Source of the DNA: Otis tarda
Taxonomy: Eukaryota > Chordata > Aves > Otidiformes > Otididae
Reading direction: 5' to 3'
NCBI GenBank assembly: GCA_026413225.1
Contig: CM048552.1
Span: 190,312,053 to 190,376,052 of the forward strand
DNA: 64,000 nucleotides
Below are positions 61,032-64,000 of this stretch, piece after piece (the stretch's first letter is position 1; each line of letters opens with the position of its first letter). Below the pieces are notes generated by a model. That model was not told the DNA's origin and searched no databases. It saw only the letters and a list, made by a program, of their open reading frames with translations. The position numbers and the translations under genes were made by a program.

Positions 61032-61083
61032 TTCTGATGATGAGGTATTTCATACAATGCCTTCCTTTCCTTTTTGCTTGCAG
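61032..61083 (+). other. 3' splice site of the DCLK1 exon (branch point, polypyrimidine tract, AG)
   Basis: A TTCTGAT heptamer at 61032-61038 matches the vertebrate branch-point consensus TNCTRAY. Its A at 61037 lies 46 bases before the exon. A run rich in C and T from about 61060 (CCTTCCTTTCCTTTTTGCTTG) leads into CAG at 61081-61083. The following GTG starts the exon in phase 0. The branch point is inferred. The tract and the AG are read directly. Confidence 0.85.
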
Positions 61084-61183
61084 GTGATGTGCCTTCAGGA
61101 TTTCTTCGGTGATGATGACATTTTTATTGCATGTGGACCAGAAAAGTTCCGTTACCAGGATGATTTCTTGCTGGATGAAAGTG
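61084..61183 (+). CDS. DCLK1: DCLK1 internal coding exon: end of second doublecortin domain
   Basis: The exon begins in phase 0 and gives 33 codons plus one base, so it ends after the first base of a codon. The translation includes [19 protein letters not shown], the C-terminal part of the second DC repeat, a ubiquitin-like fold that binds microtubules and tubulin. From memory of the family, DCLK1 has [13 protein letters not shown] followed by [16 protein letters not shown] and DCLK2 have FRYAQDDF with different flanking residues, so DCLK1 is the best call. The split last codon (G at 61183) would be completed as Glu by an exon beginning AA, as expected for DESE. DCLK1 is a neuronal, microtubule-associated Ser/Thr kinase. 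Its kinase domain and its first DC domain are not in this window. The exon is flanked by a good acceptor and donor and has no frameshift or stop. The paralogue assignment rests on recalled sequences, but membership of the doublecortin family is near certain. Confidence 0.93.
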
Positions 61184-61190
61184 GTAAGAA
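61181..61190 (+). other. 5' splice site of the DCLK1 exon
   Basis: The exon ends GTG and is followed by GTAAGAA, a close match to the GTRAGT donor consensus. Reading through this GT would run the frame into intron sequence that no longer resembles the family, so the boundary is well placed. Confidence 0.9.
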
Positions 61191-64000
61191 GATGTGTTTT
61201 TGAAATGTTTACAACCAAAGTAGAGGGCAGGTTTCCGTATCAGGCTAATTAAGGCAAAACTGTGTCACCTAAATTAATTTCAGAAAGAGGATAAATATTT
61301 TTATTCTTTTAATTCTGAATACTGAAAATAAGAGGTAACTGAAAACAACAATAAAGCTGCCAAGGGAAACCTATCTGCATATGCAGCATAAAACTCTATT
61401 TCAGACTGAATTTCAGATACCATAGGAAATAGTAATGTATTTGATGGAAGTCCTATTTTGTAAGGTCTTTCTTAGCATTTTGACTTCAGTTTCTCTTTGA
61501 ATTTGTTCTGCTTCTTTATCACAATCTTTCAGCCTCACAATTCTTACAATTGAGATTTAGATAATGCTTCACAGGTAGTATGATAAGGGAGGATAGATAC
61601 AATTATGTATGAAGATAAATATAATCAGCAAATGCAGACAAAGTCCTCTGAGAAAATTCAGGGAGTACTCTGTTTTCTTAGAGACTGACTAATACAATAA
61701 TGTAATCAATGTATGTAATCCTCTAAGGAAAATACATGTTTGCTTTGCAAATACCTTTATTGTTACAAAGAATATTCCAAACTTAGGAACCACAGTAGTA
61801 AGAAAAAAAAAACAATAAGCTTTGTGCATTTGAAGAAAATAAACAAAAAAAGAACTATCACTTAAATTGAGTTTATTTTTGTGTAGAGCAAGACCCAGTA
61901 AAAATTTTATTCCCTCTGCACTCACTCTCAGTCCAGGCGTAAGTTTGTAATCTATTAGTATCAACTCCTCTCATCTTTTTTTTCAAAATATCAAAGGTCT
62001 CAAAGAACAGCTGACTGAAAAATCAGTTAGAAAAGAATTTATTGCAGTAGTAACTATTCATCATCATCATTTGCGTGTTTAATTTCACTACTTCAGCACT
62101 GGTTTTGATGCAAATATATATTCAGAATGAAAGATGGTTCAGTTCTGTTTCCTTGGCTAACCTGTGGAACTGGTTATCTGGATCCAGACAAATGCTCCAT
62201 TAGCTTGTGTAGGAGTGGAGGAAGCCAGCTTGCACAGACCTTATATTATGAGCTAGAAGATAAGTCTGGAAAAGGAGATTACTTTGCTACTAGGCAAGGG
62301 AATGACATTTTGTATCCAGCACAGACAGAAGCAAACACACATTCCGCCTTCCTGTAGAGGACCTTATAATATGGAAATAAAAAATCAAATAAAAATCAAA
62401 TATCATGATGTCTTTGAATAAGCACCATCTTTCTTTGCAACGTTGATGCTTAGAACCACATTATTCTGAACTGGATAAAAATAAAGCTTAAAATCTTGGC
62501 TGAAAATACAATACTTCAGCTATTTGTTGTGGTGTTTGCTTTTCTATTAGGTAGACATTCAGTGAACATTGACTGTTTTGACTACAGGAGCGAAAAAGAA
62601 GCAGTCTCCAGACTATGTCTCCAATTCCTTTGTGAAGTGTACCTCAACTTTGCTTTCTGGTTTTGGGGAAGTTTGATGTCAGAAAACTTGTTTAGGTTGC
62701 TTGCCATTAATAGCCGATGTTCCAACTGATAGGAATCTAGTCAGCCTTCTCTGAGGTAGGCACAAGATTTGGAGAGAAAATTAAAAAACAGCTGGTTTTT
62801 AGCTTGTTTTATTTGGCAAATACAGCTTGTGTGATCACACTGTGTGTCTGTGTGCTCCTCACAGTTAATCTAAGAACATTAAATTTATTAGTAGATGCTA
62901 TCCAACTGTGCAAGGCTTGGAAAGCCTGTCTCTGCTTCCCTGAAAAGCAGCTTGAAGCAATGCTGCGCTAGCCTCTGTCACGACATCACTCCAGTGTTTC
63001 CCAGTTTCAGCCAGATGATTAGAGTAACCGTTAAGGTGTTGCAGCTTGAGGAATAAAGAAAAACAAAATTTGAAGGTGGGAACGAAAAGTCGAGAGAATA
63101 AATACTTAAAAAATCAAGGCTCTGGGCTTTTGGGACTGAGGCAGTCCCTTGTTCTGTGGTCTGGGTTCAGAGCTCCTGATGCTAGAGGCGAGCAAGAGAC
63201 AAAGTTTCTGGGACTGGAAAAACAATCATCTGTACTGGGATTCATTTTAGCTAACACTAGGTATCAAGGGAATAGGTACTTGCAACCAAGCCAGTCCCAG
63301 TAGGTTTCCTTCCCAGTAAATAAAACTTAGACCTATTGACAAGGTAGATGGTAGGTGTTTGGTTGGCTCTTGCCATCAAAGGTGGCTGTTTAGAACAGTT
63401 CGTGTGAATTACCCTCCAGAAATGTCTGTAGGCTTTTATAAAGGGATCTATATGCCTGATTTAGCTTTTCTTATCTAGGTTGTATTTTTCTAAGTTTGTT
63501 GGAAAAAAATTTTAGGATGAGATTAATTCTACCCCATCAGAAGGAAAAGTTTAAAGGGTTATCAGTCTGCACTATTTCTAGTCATCTTTCTTCGTCCGGC
63601 TCCCCTGACTTACTCCTAGCACAGGATAACACTTTCTAAATGCCATAGAATCAGAAATTTAGAAAAACCAGTCTAGAAGTCACTGAATCAATCTCCTTGT
63701 CTAAGTGTGGGATTGACATTCCCTATTTCATTTCTGACATACTTGTCTAACATACCCCTTTAACACCTCTGATGAGGAGGAATCTGTAACCTCCTGAGAT
63801 GTTCTGCGCCAGTGTTGAACTCTCCTCCCTGTTTTTCAGCTACCTTACCCCAGATTCCCTTGCTATAAATGAAGCCCGTTGCTACTTTTCTTATCTACTG
63901 TGAACATAGGAAACAGATGATTCCTTTCTCTTTGAAAACTCTGTGGACTGCCATGAGCCTCATCAATTTTCTCTTCTTTAGGCTGAACAATTAGTTCAGT
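61184..64000 (+). other. DCLK1: Start of the next DCLK1 intron
   Basis: No following DCLK1 exon is seen before the window ends. That exon should begin by completing Glu and continue with CRV-type residues and a Ser/Pro-rich linker. The stretch is ordinary AT-rich intron up to an old CR1 relic from about 63641. An open frame at 63046-63303 has no recognisable product. Confidence 0.8.
63641..64000 (-). mobile_element. Old CR1 LINE relic, continuing past the window edge
   Basis: 'gccatagaatcagaaatttag' marks the decayed 3' terminus. It is followed by 'aacacctctgatgaggaggaatctgtaacctcctgagatgttctgcgccagtgt', 'aagcccgttgctac', 'gaacataggaaacagatgattcctttc' and 'tcttctttaggctgaacaa'. These are successive inverse CR1 3'-UTR segments in the correct order. 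Its 5' side lies beyond base 64000. Confidence 0.8.

Larger units (their letters stand above)
1..61083 (+). other. DCLK1: Long DCLK1 intron upstream of the exon (5' part outside the window)
   Basis: No other doublecortin or kinase exon was recognised between base 1 and the acceptor at 61083. I looked for the preceding exon, which should end in a TLDGKQ-like sequence, and did not see it. The stretch is AT-rich and carries CR1, LTR and simple repeats, as expected of a large bird intron. The strand given is that of the host gene. An unrelated non-coding transcript or an unknown small exon within it cannot be excluded from sequence alone. Confidence 0.85.

Noticed and set aside
61084..61183. Assignment of the exon to DCX or DCLK2
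   Set aside because: Those paralogues have FRYAQDDF and different residues after it. This exon has [12 protein letters not shown], as in DCLK1.
1..64000. CRISPR array, operon, phage or bacterial mobile element
   Set aside because: No regularly spaced repeats, no dense coding and no Shine-Dalgarno-led genes. The window is a vertebrate intron.

Overview
This window is vertebrate nuclear DNA, almost certainly from a bird. The evidence is several CR1 LINE 3' ends carrying the ATTCTATG-type terminal repeat, very old CR1 relics, and one LTR whose internal 40-50 bp repeats are of a kind familiar from neoavian genomes. The non-repetitive sequence is AT-rich and largely CpG-poor. Nothing suggests a bacterial, organellar or viral genome. 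There are no operons, CRISPR arrays, rRNA genes or intact tRNA genes.

The only coding sequence I can support is one 100-bp exon at 61084-61183 on the + strand. It encodes the end of the second doublecortin (DC) domain, and the residues fit DCLK1 (doublecortin-like kinase 1) rather than DCX or DCLK2. The 61 kb to its left reads as the inside of one very long DCLK1 intron. The 2.8 kb to its right is the start of the next intron. The many open frames of 60-150 codons lack splice sites, homology or start context and are what chance produces in intronic DNA. Several lie inside mobile elements.

From left to right: 1-9.5 kb is unique intron. A doubtful old CR1 relic lies near 9.55-9.76 kb. A CpG-dense spot is at 12.58-12.70 kb. 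A 979-bp solo LTR occupies 15957-16935 and is the most GC-rich stretch. CR1 pieces lie at 18.8 kb (-) and 21.8-22.2 kb (+). Ancient CR1 relics lie at 26.0-26.7 kb (+) and 28.0-29.6 kb (-). The 29.6-42.3 kb stretch is unique intron with two short tandem duplications, a MIR-like SINE and a second CpG-dense spot. Two CR1 tails face each other at 42.35-42.94 kb. From 43 to 61 kb is unique sequence with several blocks that read like conserved non-coding elements, plus a polypyrimidine tract at 57.4 kb. After the exon, an old CR1 runs off the right edge.

I found no new biological system. The observations most worth testing are candidate regulatory blocks inside the intron of a neuronal gene (about 19.8, 35.5, 40.8, 43.6, 46.5, 50.0 and 51.0 kb), the CpG-dense spot at 12.6 kb, and the solo LTR as a lineage-specific insertion.
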